Positions 34,808 to 48,590 are shown, numbered from the stretch's first letter. The stretch: DNA of 64,000 nucleotides from Brachionus plicatilis (GCA_010279815.1 QEOQ01000165.1:71051-135050), one strand, 5' to 3'. A program made the numbers and translations. The notes: a model not told the origin generated them from the letters alone.

Positions 34808-37205
34808 AGGTAACATTGAATCTAGGTTATACTTCCTTATAGATTAATTCAAAAAAAAACTTTACAAAAATGTTAACGCAGCAAAAAAAATGAGTGCATA
34901 TAATGAATTATTTTTAAATAGTTTTTAAAGTGGTTTATTTATCTAAAATAGCTCTTCTTTAATTATTTTTAGTGAAGTTTTAGACTGTTTTATAATTTTT
35001 TGCCTCCATCAACTTCATATGGCTAATTTCACCAAAAAATCGATCAGAATGTATAAATAGTATATAATGTTACCTTTAAAAACATTTATTTTAACTTAGA
35101 ATGAAAATTTTGTCAATAATTAAAAATGATTAAAAATAACTTGCTATTTAAAGGAAATTTATATTTTTGTCCTAAAAAAGGCCTCGATAATCAAATTTAT
35201 TGACTAGTCACTAATGTATCATTATTAGCATCAAATTAAAAACTAATTTAATTGCTTGAATAAAGATAAAAATAATAGGAACACTCTAAATATCAGGCCA
35301 ATATTTTTCATATCGGGTCGTTAGCGAAGACCAAATTTGATTAATTTAATAAAAAAATTTTAAGACATGAATATTACTTTATTTTTTTGATAGTATAGCA
35401 TATTTAATGAAAATTAAAAAACGCCGAATGAGTTGAAAAATTCGTCTTTAAAAAATGCTATCCAAAAAAGCGTTTTTCCAAAAGTAAAATTCCCTTTTTA
35501 TTATGATTAATTCAATTAACAGTCTAATTTAAACAAGATTTTTTGATTAAATAGTTTCTTTATCTAAATTACTTTTATAAGAACACTTTGACAAAAATAG
35601 CTAAGTCCTTCAAACCATATGATCATCCTTGATCATTGTTTTTGAACTTTATTAATGAAGACCATAACAATCTAAAATTAAAATCGACTTTGCTGTTTAC
35701 TTAAAAACAAAAAGCCCTAAAAAAGAATGTCTATTTTGCCATGAAACCTTTTTTTAACTCAGAATTCGTTGAAATGTTTTTTAAGACGAAATAAACAAAC
35801 GAGCTCATCAAAAGAGTTGAATTTCGGATTAAATGAAGATAATGAAAAAATATTTTTGGGTTATTTTTCGGCAATTTATTCAAAGTCTATCTTTAAAAAT
35901 TGACAATAATCATAATTTAAAATTTCTATTAATTTAAATAATTGAGTCATTTTAAAACATTATCAAAAAATTTGCTGTATAATAAAGAACACTAATTAAT
36001 CATTAAAATAGAGAAAAGTCTTATGAACTAAAATTTGCTTAGAATCATTGAATCCTGTGGTATTGAGTAAAAGCTAAAATAAATCGCATTTTATTTAAAA
36101 AAAACAGCTAAAATTTTAATTCTTTTATAATTGGAAAAAAACTTTCGTAAACAATTATTTTCAATAATTAACTACTTCTAGCCGGGAAAAGTATTAGCTT
36201 TTTGAATCTCGTCGAAAAATAATCCTAAATAATTTAATTAAATAAACTAGACGAGTTTTTGAGTAATTTCTTAAATTACACTTTTGCAAATTATAATTAT
36301 TTTCAAACTTAAGTCAAAATGTTAATTCAAAGTCTTCAATTAAATAAATAAAACAAATTTAAAATAATTTGACTTGAATTACAAAAACTCTGAATATATT
36401 TTTTTAACCCGCTCCAAAATCTATTTTTTTAGATCTCCTTATAATTTAATTTTGAACTTTTTTACTATTCACAATAAAGTTAACTTGAATTCAAGTAAAA
36501 ATATTCTTTTAAAAACCATATATTCTTTTAAATTTTTGCTCTTTAGCAATACACCCTAATTTTCTTGAGAATTTTTTCTATTTTTTAGGCAAAAAAACAA
36601 CTACCTAGGGTTTTCGACTCTGAAATGAATGCCAAAATGTTTTTAATCATGAAGTCTTGAAGTCTAATAAGAGTCCAAAAAAATAGTCTTTATTTTTATA
36701 AATTTCTCATTTTTAATAATTTAAAAAATAAATGTTGAAAAATAGTGTTTATTTAAAAATTTAATTTCATATTATGTTACAAAAATTGAGGTTGTTAGAA
36801 ATAAATATATAAAAAAAAAGGTATTTTATAATATTTAATGCGGTTTACACAGAGTGCTGTTTTTTCACTATTTTGACGGGTGCTGTTTTTAAAGAATACC
36901 TTAAAAATCTGCTTTCCAGTATTAATAAAAATTTTTCTGGTGTTAAAATTAATGATGATTTTTCAAGTTTCGGCCATTGAGATTATTTTCATCAAAATTA
37001 AAATTATTTAAAAAAGACATAACTGTTTAAAATATTTCAGAAACTATACTTTTTTTTGAAACCTGAGGCTGATACTTATAAATAAAAAAAACAATTAATA
37101 AAATAAAAATCATCCTTAAAAATAATTATTTGATACCTTGAAGAAATGTGATTCATACATTCAGAATATTAAAAAGTGAAAATCCATACTGTACTATTTG
37201 TACTT
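34808..37205. other. AT-rich, no gene seen
   Basis: No coding frame or repeat recognised. Confidence 0.35.
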
Positions 37206-37207
37206 TA

Positions 37208-37666
37208 CCGTATTCCCTCGTTCGATATTGCAGCCTCAGAAACCGAAACACAACTTTGACGCAGGCAATAAACACCATCTCGCCCATGTTAGAACATTCT
37301 TAACTTACACCGCATGCGTCAAAGTTGTGTTTCGAATCTTGGCTCACGTTGAAAGTAAAGATTTTTAAATTTAGTTCGGCATTTAAGCTTGAGATTTTTC
37401 CAAAAAAATAAAAAATAAAATAATCATTTTTCTAATTTTTGTTTGTATTCAATTTATAGCGCTGGGTCAAATGTAAAATTCAAAAAAATAATTCTTATTT
37501 TTTAGACAGAAACTCTTTTGTTAATTTTGCATTAAATTAAAAATCTTTACTTTCAACGTGAGCCAAGATTCGAAACACAACTTTGAGGCATGCGGTGTAA
37601 GTTAAGAATGTTTTAACAAGTTGTGTTTCGGTTTCTGAGGCTGCAATATCGAACGAGGGAATACGG
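37208..37666. mobile_element. TIR element with CCGTATTC ends and TA target site
   Basis: Ends CCGTATTCCCTCGTTCGATA and inverse, flanked by TA. TIRs continue past 45 bp (GCAGCCTCAGAAACCGAAAC), and internal arms repeat AAAGTTGTGTTTCGAATCTT in inverse. The left arm holds ACCATCTCGCCCATGTTA, shared with the element at 47140-47970. TA target suggests the Tc1/mariner group; no transposase present. Confidence 0.75.
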
Positions 37667-37669
37667 TAT

Positions 37670-40600
37670 TTAATTTTTGATAATTAAAATCAAGATTGTA
37701 GTTAATTAATAGTTTAAATATTAATTTTAATTTTAGCTAATATTTCTCTAATACCCGAATCCCTAAACCGGGACTTCGCCCCGGGCCCTTTTAATTTTTT
37801 AATATAATGATTAAAATCTTTTTTTAAATAAATTATTTTTAAAGATTTAGTACATTTATTTTGATCAAACAATTTTTTTTTATATATTAAAAAAATTTTC
37901 CTGTTTAATTTGAAAATGTTCAAAGTGATATTGAAATTTCGTTATAATCTAAAAAATTATGAAAAAACGTCGAAATTTTTTCCTCAAGTGATATTTAGCT
38001 TACTTAATAATTAAATTAATTTTATTAATAAAAAAATTATTTTAGATATTTTTAGTGTTTGGTGTCGTTTCACTTTTACACTGTGTATCTAAAATCCAAT
38101 CAATTCTCGGTTAGGTCATTTGCATTAATTTAGAACAAAATTCAAGCATTTCTGAATTGAAGAAAAATTAAACGAGCAGGAATTAAAAAAATACTCCGAA
38201 ATAAGCTCTTTAAAACTTGCAAAGAATTCTAAAAAAATTTATTTCAAATCACAATATCGCAGTATCTATCAAACTAAACCTCTCAAGGGTATTTTTTTTC
38301 CAACAAAAACATTTATGTTAAAAAAAGACGGGTTAAAACGATTCAGCAAAATTTTGGCTAGGAAAATTTAATTTCATACATTATTTTTGGGCATGCGAAT
38401 TTAGTTATTTTATTATTAAATGAATACTTTTTGAATATGCATTTATTGGTATAAAAAACATAAAGCCGAAAAACTTTGGACAACTTTTTATGATCATGAT
38501 CACACGATCAAAAGATAAAAAATAAAATTTCAATAAATTTACGAAATAAGCTTTATTTATTTCTATTTTTAATTAAACATTAAATGCTTAATATTTTTAA
38601 TAAATTATTTTTTTTTTACAATTGATCTTTAATTAATTCTTCTAAAATCTTTATTTGATAACTTTAAAGACAAAATTAAAATGCAAATTGAGTTATCCAA
38701 ATTATGGCTCAAACAAAAGCTCTAAAACATATTTTAATGTTGATTAAAATATTTATTTATTTCAAAAAACACCTCTTGGGTGATGAAAAGAAAAAAAATC
38801 AAAAAAAAAAAATGATGAATAATTTGATATATTAAAGCGAAATAAAGTTAAATTTTCAAAATATTGATTAATTTTTCTTCAGATAAAAATTAATAAATTT
38901 TTTTCCTAGTTCAAGATTAAACTAGTTATGTTTAATAATGTTTAGTCATTTGTTGTTAAAAATTGATAAAAAAATTATTATTTTTTTATAAGTGCTCAAA
39001 ATCAAAAACTTTAGTTGTTAAGCATATAAATTCCAAGTATAATAACCTCCGTCAGATTCTATTAATCTTTTATTATTTTCTTTTAATTAAAGCTGATTAA
39101 TTAATTTAAAATTTTTGAGGAAAATTTTGTTTATAAATTTAAACAATCTGAGTTTAAATTTCAAAAATATTTAAAATTAGAATGTCTAAGATTAAGGTTT
39201 ATGAGTTAAAGAACTTTTAATCTAAAACTTAAAATTTTAAATTTATATTTGATCATGAACTTAAATTTGTGCAAATTTTGTTATATTTATATAACTGTGC
39301 AAAACTCGCAATTCGCAGTATTTAGCTTTAAAAAAAAATTCGAAAGAAAATTAGAACAATGCACTTCAAAAAATTAAAAAATTAAAGCCTCTATTAAAAG
39401 GCTTTAAATATTTTACTATCATCCTTAGTAGAGAATAGCAATTTTTTAAGATTAAAACTAAAATACTCCTTAAATGTTATTTAGAGATCCTTTAAGCTGC
39501 AAAGTCAAATTCTAAAAAATTCTCAAATTTTTAAATTAATCTATTAAACTTGGATTTAGAATATGCTTACTTTGAAAGCTTTCGAAAAAAATGGTTTTCA
39601 AAAGCCTCAAATATTGTTAATCATTTGGAAATAATAAATGATGTAAAGTTGATTTCAATCTTTCTTTTTGTTGGATGATTCTGATTCAGCCAAATATATT
39701 TTTGATAAATTTAGAGAATTCAAATTGAATGAAAAAGTATATTTAAACCGGGGTTTTCACTTGGTAAATTGTCTGTTGAGAAATTATAAACAATTTTAAT
39801 GAACTCTCTCCCTCTGGCTTATTCTAATTAATTGGGATTCAAAATAAAACATTTTATTCAACTTCTTTTTAAGCTTTTTTAAAATTATTTAATTTAAATA
39901 AAAATCACGAGTGGGTTCTTTCTATTGAATAAATCTGATATGATTTATAATAAAATAATACCAGTGATTTTATCAATAACTAAAAATATTTAAGAAACTT
40001 TGAGCAAAAAATTTTAAATGGTCATCATGGTTTTAGATATTGCCATTTTTCCATATCTATTTAAAAAAGCTTAGGCAAGATATTTAATTATTAAAAACTG
40101 TTTCTCTAATTATTAAAAAGTTATTGACGTGATTTATTCAAGTTTTGATAATTCTTATCAAGGTTATTAAAAAAGAAGTCCAAATTCTTAGTTTTTCTTA
40201 TTTAATGAACGACTTGTTATTTTTTATTTAAAAATTATGCTTTTTTAATATATTTCCTTAAAAAATAAAAAGAGTTCTTAACAATGAAATTAAATTAGTA
40301 CGGATTTTTTGGAAAATTTATATATTTAACCTGATTTTTTATATTTCATTTTTTGAAAATCAATTGAAAATAAAAATATTTAATGTTTTTAAACGATTTC
40401 AGATAAATTAACTTTTAGTCAGTTTTGGCCTATTGAATTATGCATTAATTAATTGATTTAAAATTAAAAAATGTTCAGTTATAATAATAGAAATTTTAAT
40501 TAACAATTTATCTTAGTTTTGCATATTAATTTTCGGCTAAATTTTTATTTAATTATTTGCGAAAATTAGCTCATTTTTTCTTAAATTATCTGAAATATGT

Positions 40601-43600
40601 GATCCAACTGCATTAAGATCATCCCCTTGAATAAATTGTGCTCAGCTCTTTTTGATATCCAGGAAAATTTCAAAATACAAGCTGTCCTAAGAAGTCAGAC
40701 AGTCCTAAGTAGTCCTAAGCTATCGAACATTAACTTTTCTTTTAAATTAATTAAAACCAGCGGTCTTTCCAGTGGTCAGCTAAAAATTTTGATGAATTGT
40801 ACACCAAAAAATAAAAAATTTTGTGTTTTTAAATCTTATCTTAATAGAAAGAATGTGTGCACCGTTTTTATATCAAATTAATTTCTTTTTTTATACTCAA
40901 TTTCCTCCATCTCTCAAATTTTATCATTTTACTTTTTTTTTTAATATTACCTTTAACTTTTTTCAGATTAAGAGAACAATTTTTAGATTAGGTGAACTTA
41001 AAGTTTATTAAACCAGAGAACAAAATTGTTCTCATAATAGGTGAACTTTGTTTCTACCTAACCGACTAAACCCAAAATTTTGCTTTTTAATTTTCTTTAG
41101 AAAATTATAAATTATCTAAGCTTAATAAATTAAATCTAAAGATATTTATCCACCAATATTCCATAAGAAATTACACGATAAATTCGTTATTAAAAAGAAC
41201 TAATGGGCATTTAAAAAATCATTTAGACTATTAGGAAACACTTTTAAATTTTTGTTAATTAAATATAAACACATATTTGAATCAAAAGTTTATTTCTACT
41301 TTTAATTTAATCCTAAGCGAAATCTTGATAAGAAAAATCTTAAATAAACAATATAAACTATTGTATTTCATTTATATAAGGGTTGAATTATCGTATTGCA
41401 GCTGTATTAGTTTGAATCAAGTAATGATTTATTTTCTTATTAAAAAAAGAGCGGAATAGGATGTTAAATATTTGAAAATAATAAAAACAGCAATATATTC
41501 TATTGAATGGATTCTTAAAATACTTCACCAGCCAGTCAGGATTTAGGGCCTTAAATTCTAAAATCTCAAGCTTAATTTCTTGCGCCTTTAAAAATACTAC
41601 AATTTATCTTTAGTACCACTTAAGTGAATTAAAAATAATGAGATGATGCAATTGAGCTTGATATGATAGTATCTTTCAGAAGCGATTCAATGGTTCACAA
41701 TAATTTTTCAGATTTTAATTTTTTTCTTTGAGTTCGTAACATTCTTGGAAAATTTTGATTCACATGCCGAAATCGATGATTTAAAATTTCGAAAATGTAT
41801 TTCACATTATCTAATTAATTTTTCTAAAGACTTTGCTAAATATGAATTTCTTCGAAAATTAAAAAAAATTATTTTCTAATCCGATTATTTAGCTGAAATC
41901 TTTAAACTGTATTACCAAATTAAAAAAGGAATTATAAAATTAGAATTGGTTTATTTTGAAAATTAATTTAAATTAAAGTACTTCGTATTTATAATAAATA
42001 ACGACTGAACACTCTAGGATTGTACGTCATGGTGGTCTTTGAATAATATTTCAAAATAATAAAATGAAGTTTTTTGGAAGATTGACTGGTAAAAATCAGA
42101 CGGCTTTTATAGATTGGCTACAAAGAGTCTTACTTCATATTTAGTCCGCTGAAACTCTTTTTAGTATCATTACTTTAATTCAAAAAAATTTAACATTCGA
42201 CCAACATGTCTAAGCAGAAAACAAGAAAAAATTTAAAGATTAATTTGATTTTTTTTTGTTAAAAATTTGAAGAAATTTTAATATTTAATAAAAAAGATTT
42301 TTATTCTCTAAATTTTCATTCGAATGCTTTTAAAATCTTTCAGGAAAAAAAATTCATGAGATTAATTGCTTCCTTTCATAAAAAAACCGAACAAATTATT
42401 AATTTGGGAAATTAATTCCTTATTGACTATAAGGATCTAGGATAGCAATTATGATTTATCAAAACTTAAAATTTAATGCAAGATAAATTACTCAAAAAAT
42501 TTAATTTTAATATTTAGGGAATTTTAATTTCCTGAATGTAAAAAAAAACCTTATTCTTAGATCGAAAAGTTAAACTCATTTATGTACTCATTAATTTTTA
42601 AAAAGCTTTAAATAACCACAAAGAAAGGAAATTTTTTTAGAATTGAATTTAAATTACTCTTAATGGAAAGCTGATGCTTAATTTCAAATTTTCATATAGA
42701 TATTGAAAAATAAAAATTAGTGATAAATAATTAAACTTTTCCAAAAATAAATCTAAGAAAAAAATAAATTATAAGATCTATAAAATTCATTCATAAGTTA
42801 GTTCACACAAAAATAAAGATATAGAAAAAATTTTCTAATAGGACAAAATCAATTTCAATTAAAGCTCTTAATGATTATTTTTTTTATGATTTTGAAAAGC
42901 TCTCAATTAAAAATATTATTTGTTTTTTTTAAGCTTATAAAAGAGATGAGATAAATTCTCTTTACATCTTATATCCATTTGAATGCTTAATTAAAACATT
43001 TCGCTTGAGAAGCGTTAACTCCTTCTAACTCAAATTAGTGTTGATTTTATGTCTTGAAAAATGCGGAAGCAACTATTTAATTCAGCTGCAATTACAAATT
43101 TAGTTTTATTTCTATAATTGACGCAGAAAATTAAAAATATATCTTATTTTTTAAAGATATTTAAAAAATAAAATGACTCCTAATTAATCTTATGTAACTT
43201 CATCCAATGGATTTATCACGCTGGAAAATGTTTAAATAATTTAAAAAATGTCAAAAGAAAAGTGAATGATCTGATTTCTTTCCTATTTTCGAAAATTCAA
43301 TTTTTAAAAATTGATTTAAATCGTCGAAATTCAATTTCAGTGTACTTAAAAACATCGTTTAAATAAATTTTTCTAAATCAATATTTTCAAAAAGGAAAAT
43401 AAAGAGCTATTTCTAAATTTTAATTAATTTAAATTTTTAACATAAAATTGGGTGCTAAAGAGATTTTTATGTATTTTTATTGTTTAAGGAAGCTTTTTAT
43501 TTAATTTAAAATTACTGGAAATAAGGTCTTAAGGGTGCTTTTATTTTCCAAAGATGCTTAGTGAAAAAGTAATATTTATTTGGTGTTTTGTTTTTTAATT

Positions 43601-43665
43601 TAGCTAATTAAAAGCATAAACTAAATTACCAAAATGTACTTATACAATTTGAATATTTTCTGATT
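37670..43665. other. 6 kb of AT-rich DNA, no gene supported
   Basis: Open frames at 37923-37714 (minus), 40627-41011 and 41277-41459 (plus) show no conserved motif. The 40.63-40.80 kb frame is a little less AT-rich (repeated AGTCCTAAG) but not recognised. Confidence 0.3.
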
Positions 43666-43673
43666 AAAATTGT

Positions 43674-44168
43674 GGGTCTACCCGGTTTTGTTATCAACTG
43701 ATAACATATTTTGTTATCAAACTGGTCACCTCCGGTTTTGTTATCATGCGGATAACAAAAAATGTTATCAAGGAAAATTGTTATCAAAAAACTTTAAAAA
43801 TTTTTTTTTAGAAATTTAGTTATCATTACAAAATTTGTTATAAAAAATTTTAATAAAAAAAATTGAAAATTGTAAAAATGAATATAGTTTTTTTTTTTAT
43901 GAGTGCGGGACATATGCAATTTTTAGCCACCGGGGCCTTCCATATTTTTTACGTCAAAGTAAAATTTTACTTTTTCAAATGTTTCAAAATTTAGTAAACT
44001 TTATGTTATCATTAAGAATATTATGTTATCATTTAAAATATAATGTTATCATTTTTGATAATATTTTTCCTTGATAACATTTTTTGTTATCCGCATGATA
44101 ACAAAACCGGAGGTGACCAGTTTGATAACAAAATATATTATCAGCTGATAACATAACCGGGTAGTCCC
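43674..44168. mobile_element. Merlin-type MITE, copy 2 (8-bp TSD)
   Basis: 8-bp duplication AAAATTGT at 43666-43673 and 44169-44176. Ends GGGTCTACCCGG and CCGGGTAGTCCC, with the same ACTGGTCACCTCCGGTTTTG block and GTTATCA-rich arms as copy 1. The interior scrap (ATATGGAAGGCCCCGG ... CGCACTCATAAAA) lies in the opposite orientation to copy 1, so the element as a whole is inverted. Confidence 0.85.
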
Positions 44169-44949
44169 AAAATTGTATTCAATAAATTAAATAAGTGACT
44201 CGATCCTTGCAAAAACGTTTTTTAAATTATTAAAAATATAAAAACAAAGAAAATTATAAAGTTTTTATGGCTTAAAAAAATACGCTGCATTATTAGCCTT
44301 GCTGGCAATTCATATTTTTTCATATTATGACATCAATAATTTATCAATGATCTAAGTCTGCACGAATTAAATAAAAGAATTTGAGATTTTGGATTTCAAA
44401 TGACGTCTAAGTATCCAATTATTTTGAAAACCGAAAAAAAATAAACTGTAAGAAAAATTATTAATTTAACTATTTTTTTTCATTGAAATTAAAAAAGCAA
44501 CATTTTTTTCTCAAATAAAAATAAAAATATTAGCTAAATTTTATATGTGTATATCATATATATTGACTGTTACCAATCTTTTATTAAATAATTTAAAATT
44601 AATTTGAAAATATAGCTTTTTAATTTGAATTTTTTTTATTTGTAAATTTGAATATGAACATTTTGATGCAAGAAATGCAAGAAAGGATTTCAAAAACCTT
44701 AGTAGATATGAACAACTTGCATTCTTTGTAAAATATTAACCAAAAAGCATTTGAGATGTAAAATTTTGAAAGAATAGTACAAAATAAAAAATTTTTGGAA
44801 ATTATCTGTAAAATTTAAGTTGACTTTTTTTCTTAATTTGTTTGTTTGCACTTCTACGACTTCTACTAAGTTTTAGTTGAGATTCTCTATGCATTTTCTT
44901 CACTCTGAACATCAATATTCTCATATAAAGATATAAGCTCGATTTTGTA

Positions 44950-45435
44950 CTTAACTATTAAAGAAACGAAGCGCAAAACTAAAAAACAAGCGAAGAGTTG
45001 GAACAGGAGTGTTTGGGACCATTTGTTGAGTATGATCGAAAGCAGAGAAGAGGGTCATACTCTGCAATTCCAAACTTCATTTGAAAATATAACTGGTATG
45101 ATTTGAGAAGAATACAGCAACAACAAATAATATTTAACAAGAAGCCCAAGACGAGACAAGAGAGCCTTTATCGAGCTAAAGAACCAAAGAAGAAGCAACG
45201 AAGTACCGGAATGAGAACAAATTTAAGACAACAAATCAATTTTTCGAAATACAGTCTAAAGCAACATTAGTGAGAAATAAAGAAGGAGCAATCATCCTTT
45301 ATCTGAAATCAAGAAAAGGCATCGAGATGGGTCGAGCATTTAAAGGAACTTTTAGATTAAAAAGAACCGGACGAAAAATATTATTCCAGGCTCCTGAAGC
45401 TGATATCGATAAAATCACTGATGCACATTCGTAAT
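44950..45435 (+). pseudogene. LINE fragment, region between endonuclease and RT
   Basis: Decayed frames include KQAKSWNRSVWDHL and, clearest, ASRWVEHLKELLD followed by a stop and KEPDEKYYS. The R-W-x-E-H-x-x-E-L-L-x motif is the usual linker upstream of LINE RT domains. Several stops and shifts; RT itself is absent. Confidence 0.4.
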
Positions 45436-45478
45436 CGGAAATTTTGGATTCAATTTAATCCTTGAAGACCAATTTTTC

Positions 45479-45855
45479 GGCAAGTTGAAGTTTATGAACA
45501 ATTTTTGATGCTCAAAATGATCAAATCAAACTAAAATTATAAAATAAATTTTAATTTTTTAAAATAATTAGTGCAGAGATACATTTTTGAATTTAACATA
45601 CTATGTTAAATATAAAAATAAACTCTGCAATATCAAAATGCACAATGCAAAATGCACACCATCGAAATGATGCTATTTTAAGTGGATAATTTTTTGCAGA
45701 ATTTTGCAGATTTTACCTTTAGATTTAACAAAGTATGTTTAAACCAAAAATTTACCTTTGCACTAATTCTTTTAAAAAATTAAAATTTATTTTAAAGTTT
45801 TAGTTTGATTTGATCATTTTGAGCATCAAAAATTGATCTTAAACTTCAACTTGCC
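45479..45855. mobile_element. GGCAA-TTGAAG palindromic MITE, copy A (8-bp TSD)
   Basis: Ends GGCAAGTTGAAGTTTATGAAC and inverse, arms about 105 bp. Flanked by AATTTTTC (45471-45478 and 45856-45863); the flanks can also be read as a 10-bp repeat CAATTTTTCG with ends one base shorter. Relatives at 51974-52511 and 57293-57807. Confidence 0.8.
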
Positions 45856-45946
45856 AATTTTTCGCACTTCAAAAGATTGTTGAACAGTGTATTGAGTGGG
45901 ACGCTTTCTTATCAACTTCATTAAGGAGAAATTAGACAGTCTTAAC

Positions 45947-46606
45947 CAGAGTTGTCTAAAAGTCACAAGTCTCTAGCCAAGTCCAAGTCCGGACTTAAAA
46001 TTTTTTTTTTTTAATTTTCTTTCAAAAGTCCAAGTCCAGGCTTTAAAATTTTGAATACTGAACAAAAATTATGAAGGCTTTTATGCTAAAATTGCAAGAA
46101 AATTCTGATATATGGCAAATCTATTGCATTAGACAACCCAGGAGTATATAAATTTTTTCATTTTTTAAATTTGTTTATCTTCGTTCAAGTATTGTGACTT
46201 GAGATAATTCGTTTAAAGTGTTCTTGAATCGTAAACTATTACTACTTAACATTTTTCTAAATAAAAAGGAACCAAAACATGATTTTTATTTATTGTTTCT
46301 TAAAAAAACCAATTTACGTCATTTTGACGTAATCGGTGCTTCGAGACATTTTTTTTTTCCGAGAAAAAATAAAAAATTTTAAATGATGATTGAAAAAATT
46401 TGAAATTTATCAAAAAAAAATAAATATTGCAAAATTTTGGTTCAAAAAAATGAACTGATCAAAAGTTATTTTCGTCATTTTGACGTCGCGGTGCTTCTAG
46501 TGTTAAAGTCAGAATCGTTAAAAGTCAACTTTGACTTTGACTTAATAAAAAAAAAAACTAAAAAAAGTCTACTTGGAATTTTTTTTGGGACTTTTAAACA
46601 ACTCTG
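45947..46606. mobile_element. hAT-type element, copy 2 (8-bp TSD)
   Basis: 8-bp duplication GTCTTAAC at 45939-45946 and 46607-46614. Ends CAGAGTTGTCTAAAAGTC and GACTTTTAAACAACTCTG. It shares with 17163-17463 the block around TATGGCAAATCTATTGCATT, but has extra interior sequence including two TCATTTTGACGT repeats. No transposase. It lies at the 3' end of the open frame 46902-46607. Confidence 0.85.
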
Positions 46607-47060
46607 GTCTTAACATGGAAATCATTATGGACTTTATCAGGCTTTTCATTATCCGATATCGTACATTGTGAGCCATCAAAGAAAAGACCTAACAACATTG
46701 GAAATGAATAATTGGAAATGAACACCAAAAACGGATTAATTATCACATAAATATTGGACTTTATTTCTTCTGCTAGCAAATTTTTTTCACCTGCTTGTAA
46801 AATTATGTTTATGATAGCAAAATTAAAACTATAAAAAATCGTACGAGACGCAAATGTCGAACACTGTTCTTGCCCAGTTGACCAGGATGATGAACCCCCC
46901 ATAATATTTAAGGTAACCTCGTACTCAAGCGAGGAAATTTAACCTCTTTACCGTATTTAGCTGATACTTCAGCGTATTTAGCACCCACCCTGCGTTCCTG
47001 AGTTTTACCTGGAGGACATTGACAAGTACTAGGAGCATAACCCTTTCCTTGTCGTGATGT
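46607..47060 (-). pseudogene. unidentified coding remnant with hydrophobic segments
   Basis: From 46925 the minus strand is open through EVTLNIMGGSSSWSTGQEQ, a hydrophobic segment (TIFYSFNFAIINIILQ), a second one (IYVIINPFLVFISNYSF) and MLLGLFFDGSQC, ending near the hAT insertion (FHVKT). Upstream, 47060-46925 is open in another frame (GYAPSTCQCPPGKTQERRV). Both look coding rather than random but I do not recognise them. The hAT element interrupts or truncates the frame. Confidence 0.3.
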
Positions 47061-47139
47061 CCTATGAATCCGTAATGTCCGTTATGCAAAAATTTAGAAA
47101 TTAATTATTTTATTTATCGTAAATTGTTTATTTATTGTA

Positions 47140-47970
47140 CCGTAAATTCTCGAAACATAGTACATGTAACTAAATCGGATTTTTTAAGTTGTTACATGTG
47201 ACAAGTACCATCTCGCCCATGTTATAACTTACTCTCATTTAGTTACTTGTAACTAAACCCAAAAATCTAAAGTAAACACTGTGTTTAAATCGAATATTCA
47301 ATTTTTATTACATGGTCTAAAACTAGAGGTTTGACTTTTGGTACGTCTCTTAAAATTAAAAAAAAATTTCTATTTAGAAAAATATTTTTCTTTATTTTAA
47401 TTATTGGTGCGTCTCTTAAAATTAAAAGAAAAAAAGATTTTTGTCGATTTAAAATTGATTTAAAATTAAAAAACTAGTCAAACCAAAAGTCAAACCTCTA
47501 ACAAACAGATTCTCAAGAAAATACAGCAGTAAAAAAAAGGGGTCGTAAGAGACTTCCTAGAGATGAAAATGGAAAAATTATCCGACCAAGCAAATAAAAT
47601 TTCAATTATATACATATATTTATCAAATTTAATTCCGATTTTTTTCATTTTTTACACATAGAATAAACTCAAAAATTGGAAGAAACCTTAATTTTGACTT
47701 ATAAACGAATTCGAATTTAATTCTACATTTTTTTAATTTTTTTTTTTTTAATTCTGGAATAAACGCCAGAAATTTATTAGAACATTAGTTAAATTTAGCT
47801 TTTATTAATAGAACATTTCTTAATTTTAACCGGAATTCTCAAAAAATTCAAAAAAATTACTTTAACATGGTTTCGATAGGAACTATTCTATATATAGAAT
47901 TCCGGTTAAATTTCAGGTTTATTCCTAGTATGCTGGGCAAAGGTTTACGGTAAGTTTCGAGAATTTACGG
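47140..47970. mobile_element. TIR element with CCGTAAATTCTC ends and TA target site
   Basis: Ends CCGTAAATTCTCGAAAC and inverse, flanked by TA. The left arm contains TACCATCTCGCCCATGTTA, almost identical to the motif in 37208-37666 although the rest differs. A short coding-like tail near 47540-47597 (KKRGRKRLPRDENGKIIRPSK with stop) may be the remnant of an ORF. A smaller palindrome is nested at 47326-47498. Confidence 0.7.
47326..47498. mobile_element. 173-bp palindromic insertion nested in the CCGTAAA element
   Basis: Ends GAGGTTTGACTTTTGG and CCAAAAGTCAAACCTC flanked by TA on both sides. Two internal copies of GTCTCTTAAAATTAAAA. Probably a small TA-targeting MITE. Confidence 0.6.
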
Positions 47971-48379
47971 TATTTGACGAAAAATTGAGTACAAAAGAAA
48001 AAAAATAAAAACACAAATTTGTAGAATTATTTTTCTCTATAATTTTATATATGACACTCGGCATAAAAATATAGTCAACTTTTAAATATTTATTTTTAGA
48101 AAACTTCCTATAAAAATTAAAAAATATTAAACCAAAAGATTAAACCATTATAACAATCTTTTTTCACACCTTTATGATTAATTCATACATATTTTCTTAT
48201 TTTGAGTAAATTGTGCCCTTAAACTGATTAATTTAAATACTCTCTAACTCCTCATGTCCTTTCAAAATAACATTACCAAAAAATCTTTATTTTGCCTAAC
48301 AAAATTGGTAAAAAAAATGCGTCTAGCCGATTAAAATGGCAGATGGTGGGTCTGCTAAAAAAATGTAGATAACAAAAAA

Positions 48380-48590
48380 AATGAGAAAGCCAAGCTGTTA
48401 GGTGTATCTTCTAAATGTGTCTCTTCGACTAAAAAACGATATGAAGACACTGGTACTGTGTCTGATCGAAGCCGTTCTGGTAGACCTCGGAAGTTAACTT
48501 TTTGTGATGAAAGTTACATTTTTAGAGAGATTAGAAAATATCCTGCATCTAGTTATCAAAAACTTGCACTGATTTTAATTCTAAGACTCA
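48380..48590 (+). pseudogene. Tc1-like transposase N-terminal remnant
   Basis: About 70 codons: EKAKLLGVSSKCVSSTKKRY, then GTVSDRSRSGRPRKLTFCDE. This is the Tc1/mariner N-terminal paired-type HTH with the GRPRK hook. No DDE region follows within 300 bp. Confidence 0.7.
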
